Shown here: one piece after another, positions 63,990-64,000 of the stretch | Numbering within the stretch: position 1 is the first letter of the stretch | Layout of the letters: each line of letters starts with the position of its first letter | Source: Paludibacteraceae bacterium | GTDB taxonomy: Bacteria; Bacteroidota; Bacteroidia; Bacteroidales; Paludibacteraceae | Reading direction: 5' to 3' | DNA: 64,000 nucleotides | NCBI GenBank assembly: GCA_024399655.1 | Contig: JAKSNP010000001.1 | Location: forward strand, 124,001-188,000 | The notes under the pieces: generated by a model | The model's database searches: none | What the model saw: the letters and a program-made list of their open reading frames with translations, nothing else | Told to the model about the DNA's origin: nothing | Translations under genes and position numbers: made by a program

Positions 63990-64000
63990 CACGCTCTTTT

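Overview
The window is a chromosome segment of a Bacteroidales (Bacteroidota) bacterium. The evidence is the recurrent promoter type TTTG, about 20 bases, then TAnnTTTG; the lack of Shine-Dalgarno leaders, with A-rich sequence before start codons; Bacteroidota-only families (DUF4924, DUF4494, DUF4105, PUR/DUF3276, the Bacteroidota RpoZ form, long NusB); and family-typical gene pairs such as bamD-rpoZ-coaBC. The genus cannot be told from sequence reading alone. No insertion sequence, prophage or CRISPR array was seen; the content is mostly core genome.

Layout. 1-3137 (+): end of a polyferredoxin gene, a Tat-exported aldo/keto reductase with ferredoxin motifs, and tatA and tatC. 3168-9704 (+): a strong promoter, tRNA-Gln, a structured leader, rplY, pth, an LTA-synthase-type sulfatase, an Hsp15-like S4 protein, DUF4924 and rpsA with its own promoter and terminator. 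9757-12645 (+): a YycJ-type hydrolase, a polyprenol-phosphate mannosyltransferase-like GT2 and an M23 peptidase lipoprotein. 12684-16449 (-): recA, a UbiA prenyltransferase, a radical SAM protein and nth, tightly packed. 16531-18989 (+): an FAD oxidoreductase and tcdA. 19005-37374 (-): one continuous str-S10-spc-alpha cluster from rpsL to rplQ (34 genes, including fusA, secY, map, infA and rpoA), with structured spacers before rpsL, rpsJ and rplC. 37419-38049 (-): a phosphopantetheinyl transferase. 38050-38651: a 600-base noncoding spacer with two kinds of short tandem array.

From 38652 to 63904 almost everything is on the + strand: rlmH, prmA, mnmE, a secreted arginine-deiminase lipoprotein, a small lipoprotein, yicC, gmk, nadD, two paralogous TorF-like outer-membrane proteins, apbE, bamD, rpoZ, coaBC, (PUR on the - strand), nusB, yajC, a YbbR protein, a DegT aminotransferase, rpoN, DUF4105, an alkaline-phosphatase-family protein, DUF4494, a YggS-type PLP protein, a sodium:neurotransmitter symporter (NSS), and an 877-residue protein that fuses an NSS transporter to an arginine-deiminase-like domain. 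A 20-bp-stem bidirectional terminator and a strong promoter close the window.

Most striking points. (1) The NSS-deiminase fusion at 61271-63904 appears to have an 11-helix transporter part, which would place the deiminase domain in the periplasm. That domain has Ser868 where the catalytic Cys is expected. A full-length paralogue with intact Asp/Glu/His/Asp/Cys residues lies 20 kb away as a lipoprotein (41256-42500). The pair suggests an exported guanidino-compound system: an active tethered enzyme, and a dead copy serving as a receptor or gate on a sodium symporter. (2) Several unrelated spacers carry degenerate 11-bp-period arrays with different unit sequences. (3) A promoter core wider than the known -7 box (A-tract, GCAGTA, two variable bases, TTTGCACGC) recurs at growth-related operons.
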